Positions 7,672 through 15,610 of a stretch of DNA of 64,000 bases are shown here, in pieces (the first letter of the stretch is position 1; each line of letters starts with the position of its first letter). The notes below the pieces were generated by a model. It saw only the letters and a program-made list of their open reading frames with translations, was not told the origin of the DNA and made no database searches. Both the position numbers and the translations under genes were made by a program. Origin of the DNA: Thalassobellus sp050294475 (GTDB taxonomy: Bacteria; Bacteroidota; Bacteroidia; Flavobacteriales; Flavobacteriaceae); the NCBI GenBank assembly GCA_050294475.1, contig JBNKOE010000016.1:1-64000 (forward strand), in the 5' to 3' direction.

Positions 7672-8175
7672 ATGGACGCAACACATTTGCATTTAATATT
7701 AACACATTTCCCAATAGTGGGAACAATGATTGGAATTGGAATTTTGGCTTATGGCCAATTTGCCAAAAACGATGACGTAAAAAAAGTAGCATTAGTAACT
7801 TTTGTGATTATGGCTATTTTGACAATACCCGTTTTTTTAACGGGTGAAGAAGCAGAAGAAACCGTTGAACATATCGCTGGCGTTTCGGAACAACTAATTG
7901 AAAACCATGAAGAGCTTGCGGAAAAAGCAATCTGGTTAATGGGACTTTTAGGAGTATTATCACTTATTAACTTTTTTGCAATTAAGAAGAAGTTATCATT
8001 TGCAAAAATGATAAGTTTAATCACTCTTATAGTTTCGTTAGGAACATTTGGACTTTTTGCAAAAGTTGGAAATACTGGCGGTGAAATTAGACATTCTGAA
8101 ATAAGAACAAATAATGTAAACAATGAGAATGGAATAATTAACGGTGATGAAAAAGATGATCATGACGATGATTAA
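7672..8175 (+). CDS. DUF2231-like four-helix membrane protein
   Basis: A 167-residue protein with about four membrane helices (roughly residues 10-27, 38-56, 80-100 and 108-128). It has conserved histidines in THLHLILTHFPIVG at the N-terminus and a GGEIRHSE motif near residue 142, followed by an Asp/His-rich tail (DEKDDHDDD). DUF2231 proteins share the HLHPxxVHFPIxL start and are thought to bind heme or metal in the membrane, though function is not proven. The partner gene at 7244 also has clustered histidines, which suggests metal or redox handling. Family assignment is from motif memory. Confidence 0.6.
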   Translation: MDATHLHLILTHFPIVGTMIGIGILAYGQFAKNDDVKKVALVTFVIMAILTIPVFLTGEEAEETVEHIAGVSEQLIENHEELAEKAIWLMGLLGVLSLINFFAIKKKLSFAKMISLITLIVSLGTFGLFAKVGNTGGEIRHSEIRTNNVNNENGIINGDEKDDHDDD

Positions 8176-8183
8176 TTAATCAC

Positions 8184-8322
8184 TGCTACCAACAAAGGTA
8201 TAAACGTAATAGCGGTTTAGTGCTAAGTTCAGAGTTCATTTCTTTGAATAAAGTTAGAGGTAGATTGAAAAATTTCACCATCTAAATCCGCTATTACGCT
8301 TATATTAGACCATTAGAGTTAA
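8184..8322 (+). repeat. Cassette-type boundary repeat 6 with strong stem
   Basis: The repeat begins GCTACCAACAAAGGTATAAA (8185-8204) after the stop at 8175 and ends ATTAGACCATTAGAGTT (8304-8320). The arms 8203-8220 and 8282-8300 pair: an 11-bp perfect CGTAATAGCGG block, then one unpaired base, then TTTAG. The loop of about 60 bases contains AGTTCAGAGTTC. A single bulged base in one arm is the kind of feature that gives attC sites strand polarity. Confidence 0.65.
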
Positions 8323-8325
8323 TTA

Positions 8326-8676
8326 AAAGCATTAAAGGACTTATTCACCATTCTAACAGAGGTATTCAATATTGCAGCAATCAATGTATACACCCAAATA
8401 TTAAAACGGAATAAAATAGATATCAGTATGACAGAAGAAGCCCATTGTTACGAAAATGCCATAGCAGAACGTGTAAACGGCATCCTGAAAGACGAGTTTT
8501 ATCTCGACTAAATCTTTGATAATGTGTGTTATGCTAAAATAGCTACAAAAAATGCAATTAATTTATACAACCAAATAAAATTACATTTATCTTTAGACTT
8601 TAAAATATCGAATATGGTATATAAATTAACAGCTTAATTTCAATTTTAACCTGTAGCCATATTTCAGGACGAGACA
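8326..8676 (+). pseudogene. IS3-family orfB remnant with right end (copy 2)
   Basis: The plus strand encodes KGLIHHSNRGIQYC, then in another frame MTEEAHCYENAIAERVNGIL and KDEFYLD followed by a stop at 8509-8511, and then the tail SLDFKISNMVYKLTA. This is the C-terminal third of the same IS3 transposase as the copy at 641-906. The right terminal repeat at 8652-8676 is identical to 921-945. The left end and orfA are missing. The remnant lies between boundary repeat 6 and the lipoprotein gene at 8687. Confidence 0.8.
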
Positions 8677-8686
8677 TAGTAAAAAA

Positions 8687-9931
8687 ATGAGACTACTTTC
8701 AATCACTATTATATTATTAATATTAAGTGGTTGTACTTCAAAGTCTAAACCAGAAGACTTAGATACAATCCAACAATTAAAAACCCAACTAGAAAAATGT
8801 GAGCGCTCATCAAATAAGCTTACAGAAGATTTAAAGGAAATTAAACTAAATAATGATTCTCTGAAAAGAAATTGGACCAAAAGAAGAGCAATTAACGCTT
8901 TAGACAACTCTAGTTGGAGGATTAATGATTCAAATATTTTGACATATGAAAATGTTATTAATGACAAATATTGGAAAAGAGGAACGTATTTTGAATCAGC
9001 AGATACTGGGGAATACTTATACAATGTGAAAGTATATAACTTTGAACATAAATCAAATTTCTATTTTATAGGTTTTAAACCAATTATTAAAAATGGAGAG
9101 GACATCATTGTTAATATATATGAACTAGATGAATCAAAAAATCTGTTTATAGTTGACTCTTTTAAATTATTAGATAAAGCAATAGACGATGTAGCAAATG
9201 ATGAAGAAATTTATTTAAATGACTTTTTAATTAGACAATCTGAAAACCTTATTATTAACAATGGTTTTCTTTATTATTTTAAGGAGATGGATTATCCTGC
9301 TTCTGGCAATACTTTTTATGAAATCATATCAAAAAGAAAATATTACAAATATAGAATCGACTCTAAAAAACAACCTGAATTTATCGATGATTTTGTTCTA
9401 ACTAATACCATAATTCAATCAGAATCTAGTAATAGAGGGCTCATCAATAATCAAAAAAATCTTTTAGCCGAAAATTCTTCAGGTTATATTTCTTTCTATA
9501 GTATCCCTGATTGGAATTTAGTGTATAATGATTTTTATAATCCTGATAGAAAATATATTCCAACATCTAATTTAAAACAGATTAGTTTTGACTTTGAAAC
9601 TCATTTTTTTTCAGATAGTTATTTAGATAATAACTTAGGCTATTCTAGAGAACAAGTCGATCCTGATATTAACGACGAAGTTTTTTTTGGAGGAATGTGC
9701 TGGCATACAAGAAAACCTATTTTATTTTTTGATAATTATGGTATCGATACTCGATGCATTTGGAAAGCAAATTTAGACAATAAATCAATAGAAAAAATAG
9801 TTCCTGAACACGATGCTTTACAGCCATATTTCTTTGAAATAAAAAATAATGAATATTTGGCATATGTAGAAAAAAATAAAATTATGATATGTGAATCTCC
9901 AAACAACATAAATAACTCTAGTAAAAGGTAG
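8687..9931 (+). CDS. Lipoprotein of unknown function
   Basis: A 414-residue protein with a lipoprotein signal (LLILSGC, lipid-modified Cys at about residue 16). It is followed by a coiled-coil segment (about 25-65, QQLKTQLEKCERSSNKLTED) and a large beta-rich domain with many aromatic residues. No known enzymatic motif is visible. It starts only 10 bp after the end of the IS3 remnant, so its original promoter may have been replaced by the element. It is the last gene of the accessory array, followed by an AAC-box (GTTAACAATTTGTATAATGC) immediately after its stop. Confidence 0.65.
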   Translation: MRLLSITIILLILSGCTSKSKPEDLDTIQQLKTQLEKCERSSNKLTEDLKEIKLNNDSLKRNWTKRRAINALDNSSWRINDSNILTYENVINDKYWKRGTYFESADTGEYLYNVKVYNFEHKSNFYFIGFKPIIKNGEDIIVNIYELDESKNLFIVDSFKLLDKAIDDVANDEEIYLNDFLIRQSENLIINNGFLYYFKEMDYPASGNTFYEIISKRKYYKYRIDSKKQPEFIDDFVLTNTIIQSESSNRGLINNQKNLLAENSSGYISFYSIPDWNLVYNDFYNPDRKYIPTSNLKQISFDFETHFFSDSYLDNNLGYSREQVDPDINDEVFFGGMCWHTRKPILFFDNYGIDTRCIWKANLDNKSIEKIVPEHDALQPYFFEIKNNEYLAYVEKNKIMICESPNNINNSSKR

Positions 9932-10071
9932 TTAACAATTTGTATAATGCATATGCACCCCGCTAGCATTAGTTTATAACTAGTGTCGTATTAAGTTATC
10001 CGTTTAACAAAACATATTAAAAACCAAAACAACCAAACCATTATTTTAAAAACTGTACTTAGCAGATACGT
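9931..10071 (+). repeat. Possible last boundary repeat, incomplete
   Basis: GTTAACAATTTGTATAATGC at 9931-9950 overlaps the stop of the lipoprotein gene and resembles the left arm of repeats 4 and 5 (CTAACATTTTGTATAAG). I could not find a convincing right arm; the bases to 10071 show no other coding or structural signal. It may be a truncated boundary at the end of the array. Confidence 0.35.
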
Positions 10072-10173
10072 GCGTTAGGGATTAAACGGTCTGTTTGAGC
10101 TCCCCGACATAGGAGGGAGCGAGTAGTGCAAGCCCGACCTTTATCCTGAATTTAATTCAGGATAAAGGTAACG
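10072..10173. ncRNA. Structured intergenic motif with two hairpins
   Basis: The stretch reads CGTTAGGGATTAAACGG, then a hairpin GCTCCC...GGGAGC (about 10099-10120), then GTAGTGCAAGCCCGACC, then a perfect 15-bp palindrome with a one-base centre (10138-10168), and then TAACGCC. I recall the GTTAGGGATT, AGCCCGACC and AACGCC blocks as recurring in flavobacterial intergenic regions. They could belong to a conserved RNA such as Flavo-1, but I cannot confirm that. No T-run follows the palindrome, so a plain terminator is less likely. Confidence 0.4.
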
Positions 10174-10303
10174 CCAAAAAAAAATTCTTAGTAATTGGTA
10201 GCAAACAAACGAAACAAAATATTTTTAGTGTTTTAATTCTAGGAATTAGTATATTACTCTCTGTAGCAACATTAAATAAAGTGTTTAGCTTAAATTTGTT
10301 TTA

Positions 10304-11044
10304 GTGAATAATTTCTCAATAGATATAAATGTTGATGTAGGCGAGGGCGTTGGTAATGAAGCTCGGTTAATGCCACATATGTCGTCTTGTAATATTGCCT
10401 GTGGCGGTCATGCAGGAACTGCAGAAACTATGCGTGCTATTGTTAAATTAGCAAAACAACACCGTGTTAAAATAGGAGCACATCCATCGTTTCCTGATAG
10501 AGAGAATTTTGGTAGAGTAAAGATGGATTTGTCTTGCACCGCTTTATTTGCTTCGTTAAAGCATCAAATAGAAGATTTGTTACATATTCTTAAAGATGAG
10601 CATGTAAGCTTACATCATGTAAAACCACATGGCGCACTATATAATTTGGCAGCTATAGATGAAAAAACGGCTTTAATTATTATTGAGGTTATGAAAAGCT
10701 TTGTAGAACCTATAAAATTATACGTGCCTTATCAATCGGTAATTGCTAATTTGGCTATCGAAAATAATATCCCGATAGTTTACGAAGCCTTTGCCGATAG
10801 AAATTATAATGTTGATTTATCTTTAGTATCAAGAACAAAAAAGGAAGCTTTAATTCAAGATACTGATGTTATGTTTAACCATGTTTATGGTATAATTTTA
10901 AATCAAAAAGTAACTACTGTAACAGGAGAAAGTGTTTCAATAAAAGCGGAAACATTTTGTATTCATGGTGATAATTTTAGTGCCGTAGCATTGCTTAAAA
11001 AGTTGCGAATAAATTTAGAAAAACAAGGCGTTGAAATTAGATAA
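10304..11044 (+). CDS. pxpA: 5-oxoprolinase subunit A (LamB/YcsF family)
   Basis: This 246-residue protein is subunit A of the prokaryotic ATP-dependent 5-oxoprolinase, which opens pyroglutamate to glutamate in the cytoplasm. It carries the family signatures IDINVDVGEGVGNE (residues 6-19), NIACGGHAG (30-38) and GAHPSFPDRENFGR (58-71). A GTG at 10304 is the likely start because the conserved DINVDVGE motif follows at once. It is the first gene of a tight three-gene operon. The 260 bp upstream contain the structured motif at 10072-10173 and mark the end of the accessory region. Confidence 0.93.
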   Translation: MNNFSIDINVDVGEGVGNEARLMPHMSSCNIACGGHAGTAETMRAIVKLAKQHRVKIGAHPSFPDRENFGRVKMDLSCTALFASLKHQIEDLLHILKDEHVSLHHVKPHGALYNLAAIDEKTALIIIEVMKSFVEPIKLYVPYQSVIANLAIENNIPIVYEAFADRNYNVDLSLVSRTKKEALIQDTDVMFNHVYGIILNQKVTTVTGESVSIKAETFCIHGDNFSAVALLKKLRINLEKQGVEIR

Positions 11045-11048
11045 ATTA

Positions 11049-11780
11049 ATGGCTTTTAATCTTACTTATAAACCCTTTGGAGAGCGCTCTATTTTAATAG
11101 AATGGCCAGCGGTTATTAATGAAGTTATTTTGCAAGATATTATTCGGTTTAAAGAAGAGATAACAAGTTTTAATATTGAATCTATTGTTGAGATAAAAAC
11201 CGCATACAACTCGTTATTAATTATTTACAATGCTGTTTGTAGGAATTTTGAAAATGAGGTGAGTATTTTAAAAAGTATATATAAATCTAGTGATTTAGAA
11301 TATGACAGAATGTCAAAACTATGGGTGATTCCTGTGTGTTATGATTCTGTTTTCGGAATAGATTTAGAAGCTATTGCTCTTGAAAAAGGACTCTCAAAAG
11401 AGGTTGTAATCAAGCGTCATATTCAAGCTATTTACACGGTATATTTTATTGGGTTTTTACCTGGGTTTTTATATTTAGGAGGTTTAGATGAATCACTTTA
11501 TATACCTAGAAAATCGACACCTAGATTACAAATAAAAAAAGGGGCTGTTGCCATTGGTGGGCAGCAAACTGGAGTGTATCCAAGTGAAAGTCCTGGAGGT
11601 TGGAATATTATAGGAAATACACCAGTAGAGTTTTTTAATCCGAAGTTAGAAACTCCTTGTTTTGCAAAATCTGGCGATAAGATTTGTTTTAAATCGGTGT
11701 CATTAAAAGAATATAACGATATAAAAATATTAGTTGAAGCAGGTGTTTATCAATTAGAAAATAAACTTGTAAATGATTAA
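11049..11780 (+). CDS. pxpB: 5-oxoprolinase subunit B (KipI-like)
   Basis: This is subunit B of 5-oxoprolinase, related to KipI and to the N-terminal part of allophanate hydrolase subunit 1. Clear motifs are YFIGFLPGFLYLGGLD and PGGWNIIGNTPVEFF in the C-terminal half. I prefer the ATG at 11049 (MAFNLTYKPFGERS, 243 residues), 4 bp after the pxpA stop. An upstream in-frame ATG at 11031 would overlap pxpA by 14 bp and add six residues. The gene overlaps pxpC by 8 bp, so the subunits are probably translationally coupled. Confidence 0.93.
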   Translation: MAFNLTYKPFGERSILIEWPAVINEVILQDIIRFKEEITSFNIESIVEIKTAYNSLLIIYNAVCRNFENEVSILKSIYKSSDLEYDRMSKLWVIPVCYDSVFGIDLEAIALEKGLSKEVVIKRHIQAIYTVYFIGFLPGFLYLGGLDESLYIPRKSTPRLQIKKGAVAIGGQQTGVYPSESPGGWNIIGNTPVEFFNPKLETPCFAKSGDKICFKSVSLKEYNDIKILVEAGVYQLENKLVND

Positions 11781-12618
11781 GGTTTTAAAAGCAGGGTTTT
11801 ATTCTAGTATTCAAGATTTAGGGCGTTTTGGCTATCAAGAATATGGAGTACCTTATTCTGGTGTTATGGATGTGCTTTCGGCTTCTATGGCTAATAGTTT
11901 AGTTGGTAATGAAATTAATGCAGCTGTTTTAGAAATGACTATGATGGGGCCTACGCTTCAGTTTTCTAAAGCCATAACTATTTGTATTTCGGGAGCAGAT
12001 ATGTCGCCACAGCTTAATAAACAACCAATAAAGCTTAATAAAGCATTGCAAGTTAATAGGGGAGATGTGTTAACGTTTGGTAAGTTAAACAAAGGATTTA
12101 GATCTTATTTGGCTATTTCAGGAGGATTTAAGACTGAAAAAGTAATGAATAGTAAAAGTATGTATAAGGGCATTACAGAACGGTTTATTCTGTCTAAAGG
12201 CGATGAATTAGCTCTTGAGGAAAAAACGACATTAGTTGTTGGTGGTAATTCTTCAATAAAAGTGAATACATCTCATTTTGATTCTCAAGTTATTGATGTT
12301 TTTAAAGGTCCTGAATTTGATTTGCTTTCTGAAGAGCAGCAAAAAGAGTTGTTTTCAAAAACATATAGTATTTCAAAAGAAAATAATAGAATGGCGTATC
12401 AATTAGAAGCTGTTTTAAAAAACGATTTAAAACCTATTATTACTTCGCCTGTACTTCCTGGAACGGTGCAATTAACACCTTCGGGAAAATTAATTGTTTT
12501 AATGCGAGATTGCCAAACCACAGGTGGCTACCCTAGAGTACTTCAATTAAAAGAATCGGCAATTAATGTATTATCTCAAAAGTTTACCAGACAAGCTATT
12601 TTGTTTAAGTTGGTTTGA
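11773..12618 (+). CDS. pxpC: 5-oxoprolinase subunit C (KipA-like)
   Basis: Subunit C of 5-oxoprolinase, 281 residues, of the biotin-dependent carboxyltransferase (KipA/allophanate hydrolase subunit 2) fold. Conserved segments include QDLGRFGYQEYGVPYSGVMD (residues 14-33), ISGADMSPQLN, and near the C-terminus VLPGTVQLTPSGKLIVLMRD with TTGGYPRV. It overlaps pxpB by 8 bp and closes the operon. It faces deoD, which ends 62 bp downstream on the other strand; I see no strong terminator between them. Confidence 0.93.
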   Translation: MIKVLKAGFYSSIQDLGRFGYQEYGVPYSGVMDVLSASMANSLVGNEINAAVLEMTMMGPTLQFSKAITICISGADMSPQLNKQPIKLNKALQVNRGDVLTFGKLNKGFRSYLAISGGFKTEKVMNSKSMYKGITERFILSKGDELALEEKTTLVVGGNSSIKVNTSHFDSQVIDVFKGPEFDLLSEEQQKELFSKTYSISKENNRMAYQLEAVLKNDLKPIITSPVLPGTVQLTPSGKLIVLMRDCQTTGGYPRVLQLKESAINVLSQKFTRQAILFKLV

Positions 12619-12679
12619 TTTGGAATTGTTCTTATGTGATTCTTTCTTTACATTCTATATGATTCAAGAGTTTGAAATC

Positions 12680-13378
12680 TTAAGCCAATTCTAAAGCAAT
12701 TTCAATCATTTCTTTAAAGGTAGTTTCTCTTTCTTTATTCGTAGTTCTTTCACCTGTTACTAACGAGTCTGAAATAGTTAAAATACTTAAAGCGTTTACA
12801 TGGTGTTTTGCTGCAACAGTATATAAACCGGCAGTTTCCATTTCAACACAAAGCACACCGAATTTCGACCATTTTTTGTAGGATTCAAAATCGTCTGCAT
12901 AAAACTCATCCGATGTAAAAATATTACCCGCTTTTATAGGGATGTTTTTTGTTCTAGCAGCATCAACAGCTTTTAGAAAGAGTTCGAAATTTGCAGTAGG
13001 CGCATAATCGGCACCACCAAAGCGAAGTTCATTAACACCCGAATTTGAAGAAGCAGCCATAGCTAAAACTATATCTCTAATTTTAACATGTTTTTGATAA
13101 GAACCAGCACTACCAACTCTAATTAAGTTTTTTACACCGTATTCAGTTATAAGTTCATGCGCATAAATAGAAATACTAGGAACGCCCATACCTGTACCCA
13201 TTACAGAAATGGGTTTACCATTATATAATCCGGTGTAGCCGTACATACCTCTTACTTTGTTAAAACAAACAGGGTTTTCAAAAAAAGTTTCAGCAATCCA
13301 TTTGGCTCTTAATGGATCACCAGGTAATAAGATGGTTTCTGCAACTTCACCTTTTTTAGCTTCTATGTGTACACTCAT
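12680..13378 (-). CDS. deoD: Purine nucleoside phosphorylase, DeoD type
   Basis: A 232-residue hexameric-type phosphorylase that splits purine (deoxy)nucleosides with phosphate into base and (deoxy)ribose-1-phosphate. The sequence shows the DeoD start SVHIEAKKGEVAETILLPGD with the intersubunit His4 and phosphate-binding Gly20 and Arg24, RVGSAGS around residue 89, CVEMETAGLY and TISDSLVTGE. The length is normal for the family. It lies 2 bp downstream of deoC on the same strand. The pair therefore links nucleoside cleavage to deoxyribose-5-phosphate breakdown; the phosphopentomutase needed between them is not in the window. Confidence 0.95.
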   Translation of the reverse strand: MSVHIEAKKGEVAETILLPGDPLRAKWIAETFFENPVCFNKVRGMYGYTGLYNGKPISVMGTGMGVPSISIYAHELITEYGVKNLIRVGSAGSYQKHVKIRDIVLAMAASSNSGVNELRFGGADYAPTANFELFLKAVDAARTKNIPIKAGNIFTSDEFYADDFESYKKWSKFGVLCVEMETAGLYTVAAKHHVNALSILTISDSLVTGERTTNKERETTFKEMIEIALELA

Positions 13379-13380
13379 AA

Positions 13381-14049
13381 TTAATATTCTTTTTCTAAAG
13401 ATTTATTTCCTGAAACAATTGCAATTCCAGAAGAAGTACCAATACGGTCAACTCCTAAGTTAATATATTCTAAAGCTGTTTTTAAATCTTTAATTCCACC
13501 TGAAGCCTTAATTTTTACTTCATCTTTAGCAATATGTTTCATGAGTTTTACATCATGAATGGTTGCACCACCAGTACCAAACCCAGTAGATGTTTTTATA
13601 AAATCGGCACCGCTTTGTATCGCTAATTCGCTAGCTTTTATAATTTCAAGTTCTTCAAGATAGCAGGTTTCTAAAATAACTTTTAGTGTATTATGAGGCA
13701 TGATTTTTTTTACAGCTTCAATATCTTTCCATACAGCATCAAAATCTTTACTTTTTAGTAGCCCCACGTTTAGTACCATATCTATTTCATCAGCACCGTC
13801 TAATATGGCTTGTTTTGCCTCAGCAACTTTAGCTTGCGTACTCATGGTTCCTAATGGAAAACCAATAACACTGCAAATTTTGATATTAGTGTCTTTTAAC
13901 AATTGTTTAGCAAAAGGAACATAGTAACTGTTAATACATACTGAGTAGAATTGATATTCTTTGGCTTCGTTACAAAGCTGTTCTATGTCGTTTTTTGTAG
14001 CAGTGGCCTTTAATAAGGTGTGATCTATGTATTTATTTATAAGTTTCAT
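13381..14049 (-). CDS. deoC: Deoxyribose-phosphate aldolase
   Basis: A 222-residue class I aldolase converting 2-deoxyribose-5-phosphate to glyceraldehyde-3-phosphate and acetaldehyde. The key residues are present: YIDHTLLK (Asp9), ADEIDMVLN (Asp90, the proton-relay aspartate), the Schiff-base lysine in FIKTSTGFGTGGAT (Lys152) and the second lysine in IKASGG (Lys181). It is the canonical enzyme of the two DeoC copies here; the second (14891) has substitutions at two of these sites. It forms an operon with deoD, with 2 bp between them. Confidence 0.94.
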   Translation of the reverse strand: MKLINKYIDHTLLKATATKNDIEQLCNEAKEYQFYSVCINSYYVPFAKQLLKDTNIKICSVIGFPLGTMSTQAKVAEAKQAILDGADEIDMVLNVGLLKSKDFDAVWKDIEAVKKIMPHNTLKVILETCYLEELEIIKASELAIQSGADFIKTSTGFGTGGATIHDVKLMKHIAKDEVKIKASGGIKDLKTALEYINLGVDRIGTSSGIAIVSGNKSLEKEY

Positions 14050-14174
14050 TTTAATAGCTAATTATGGCTAAAGTTAATATTATTTTGTGTTTGAAACATG
14101 ACTTTTGTTAGCTTTTGTACATAATTTAAAAAATAGTTTTGTTAAAACTTATAAACTATTAAACTTATTAAGAA

Positions 14175-14807
14175 ATGAAAAAAATTATTTTTACAGCTTT
14201 AACGCTGTGTTTAGCGTTTACTTCGGTTAATGCACAAGGAGATTTTAGTAAATGGCAAGTCCGTTTAAGAGGTTTAGCAATAGTACCTAACGAATCGGCT
14301 ACTATAGAAGTCATTGGAGGAGATGTTCAAATTTCTAATGCTTATATTCCAGAATTAGATTTTACCTATTTCTTCACAAAGAATATTGCAGCAGAATTAA
14401 TTTTAGGAACATCAAATCATGATGTTAAAGCTGTTTCTACAGCGGTAGGTGATATTCCTCTTGGAGATGTTTCATTATTACCACCAACATTAACATTACA
14501 ATATCATCTTGATGGTGAAGTTGTTCGTCCGTATATTGGAGCAGGTGTAAATTATACCTTGTTTTATGGTGCCGATGAAGGACCTGTAGCAGATAAAGTA
14601 GATTATGATAATAGTCTAGGTTTTGATGTTCAATTAGGTTTTGATATTTTCTTAAATGATAAATGGTTTGTCAATTTAGATGCTAAATATCTTTGGTTGA
14701 ATACAACGGCTACAGTTAATGCGACATCTGCCTTAGGAGCTACAGTAAAAGCAGATGTAGATATAAATCCGTTTATAGCTGGTATTGGTTTTGGAATGAA
14801 GTTTTAA
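14175..14807 (+). CDS. OmpW-like outer membrane beta-barrel protein
   Basis: A 210-residue protein with a signal peptide (residues 1-20, ending NAQ). The rest is made of alternating beta strands typical of an eight-stranded barrel: KWQVRLRGLAIVPNES near the start, a TLTLQYHLDG strand, RPYIGAGVNYTLFY, WFVNLDAKYLWL, and a C-terminal strand ending in phenylalanine (GIGFGMKF). This is the OmpW family layout. OmpW proteins form narrow channels for small hydrophobic compounds in the outer membrane. Single gene between two deoC loci, followed by a strong hairpin terminator. Confidence 0.87.
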   Translation: MKKIIFTALTLCLAFTSVNAQGDFSKWQVRLRGLAIVPNESATIEVIGGDVQISNAYIPELDFTYFFTKNIAAELILGTSNHDVKAVSTAVGDIPLGDVSLLPPTLTLQYHLDGEVVRPYIGAGVNYTLFYGADEGPVADKVDYDNSLGFDVQLGFDIFLNDKWFVNLDAKYLWLNTTATVNATSALGATVKADVDINPFIAGIGFGMKF

Positions 14808-14830
14808 ACAATAAAACTTGATTTTAAAAG

Positions 14831-14875
14831 AAAATGCTGAGTAAATTCATTGAATTTACTCAGCATTTTCTTTTT
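14831..14875. terminator. Strong bidirectional terminator
   Basis: A perfect 19-bp inverted repeat (14831-14849 and 14851-14869, one-base centre) starts with AAAATGCTGAG and is followed by CTTTTT. It lies between the ends of the convergent ompW-like gene and the second deoC, so it can serve both. Confidence 0.9.
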
Positions 14876-14890
14876 GGTTAAATTAGGTTA

Positions 14891-15610
14891 TTAGTTGCTT
14901 ATCTTTAATTCACTTGTTTTTTGTGCTGCCAAAAATTGTTTATATAGCTGACTGCTTCTTATAATTTTGCTCTTTGTTAAGTCTTTTATAGGAGAAGAAG
15001 TTCCAATTCTGTCTGCGCCAGCTTCAATAAATTTTAAAGCTGTTTCTAAATCATCAATTCCTCCATAAGCTTTTATTTTGGCTTTATCTTTTATGGTTTT
15101 CTTAATAATTTTAACGGCAGTTAATGTAGCACCGCTTTTAGAAAATCCAGTTGATGTTTTTATATAGTCTGCCTTAGCATCTAAAGAAATCTCACAAGCT
15201 TTTATAATTTCATTTTTATTTAATTCTGAAATTTCTATAATAACTTTTAAAGGCGTACTTCCTATAGCTATTTTTACATCGCTTATGTCTTTTAGTACAG
15301 AAACATAGTTTTTACTTTTTAGTAAGCCTAAATTTATTACCATTTCAATTTCATCGGCACCATTTTCAATGGCTTTTTGTGCTTCAAAAACTTTAGAGGG
15401 AGTAGACATGGCTCCTAGCGGAAAGCCAACAATGGTACATACTTTTACATCGGTGTTTTCTAAAAGTTGTTTTGCGAGTGAAACATAATAACTATTGACA
15501 CAAACCGAATAAAAATTATTTTTAATCGCTTCGTCACAAAAATCAATAATTTCTCGTTCAGTTGCAGTTGGTTTTAGAAGAGAGAATTCTATATACTGTG
15601 ATATATCCAT
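14891..15610 (-). CDS. Divergent deoxyribose-phosphate aldolase paralogue
   Basis: A 239-residue DeoC-family protein, clearly related to the copy at 13381 along its full length, with a longer C-terminal tail (about residues 215-239). The Schiff-base lysine (YIKTSTGFSKSGAT, Lys151) and second lysine (IKAYGG, Lys180) remain. However, the relay aspartate is glutamate (ADEIEMVIN, Glu89), and the N-terminal DHT is EFS (residues 8-10). The protein could be a weak or altered-specificity aldolase, or a non-catalytic paralogue. It is transcribed alone; the terminator at 14831 follows. Confidence 0.8.
   Translation of the reverse strand: MDISQYIEFSLLKPTATEREIIDFCDEAIKNNFYSVCVNSYYVSLAKQLLENTDVKVCTIVGFPLGAMSTPSKVFEAQKAIENGADEIEMVINLGLLKSKNYVSVLKDISDVKIAIGSTPLKVIIEISELNKNEIIKACEISLDAKADYIKTSTGFSKSGATLTAVKIIKKTIKDKAKIKAYGGIDDLETALKFIEAGADRIGTSSPIKDLTKSKIIRSSQLYKQFLAAQKTSELKISN

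Noticed and set aside
10138..10168. Perfect palindrome as a plain rho-independent terminator
   Set aside because: No T-run follows on either strand and no gene ends close by; it is part of a larger structured motif.
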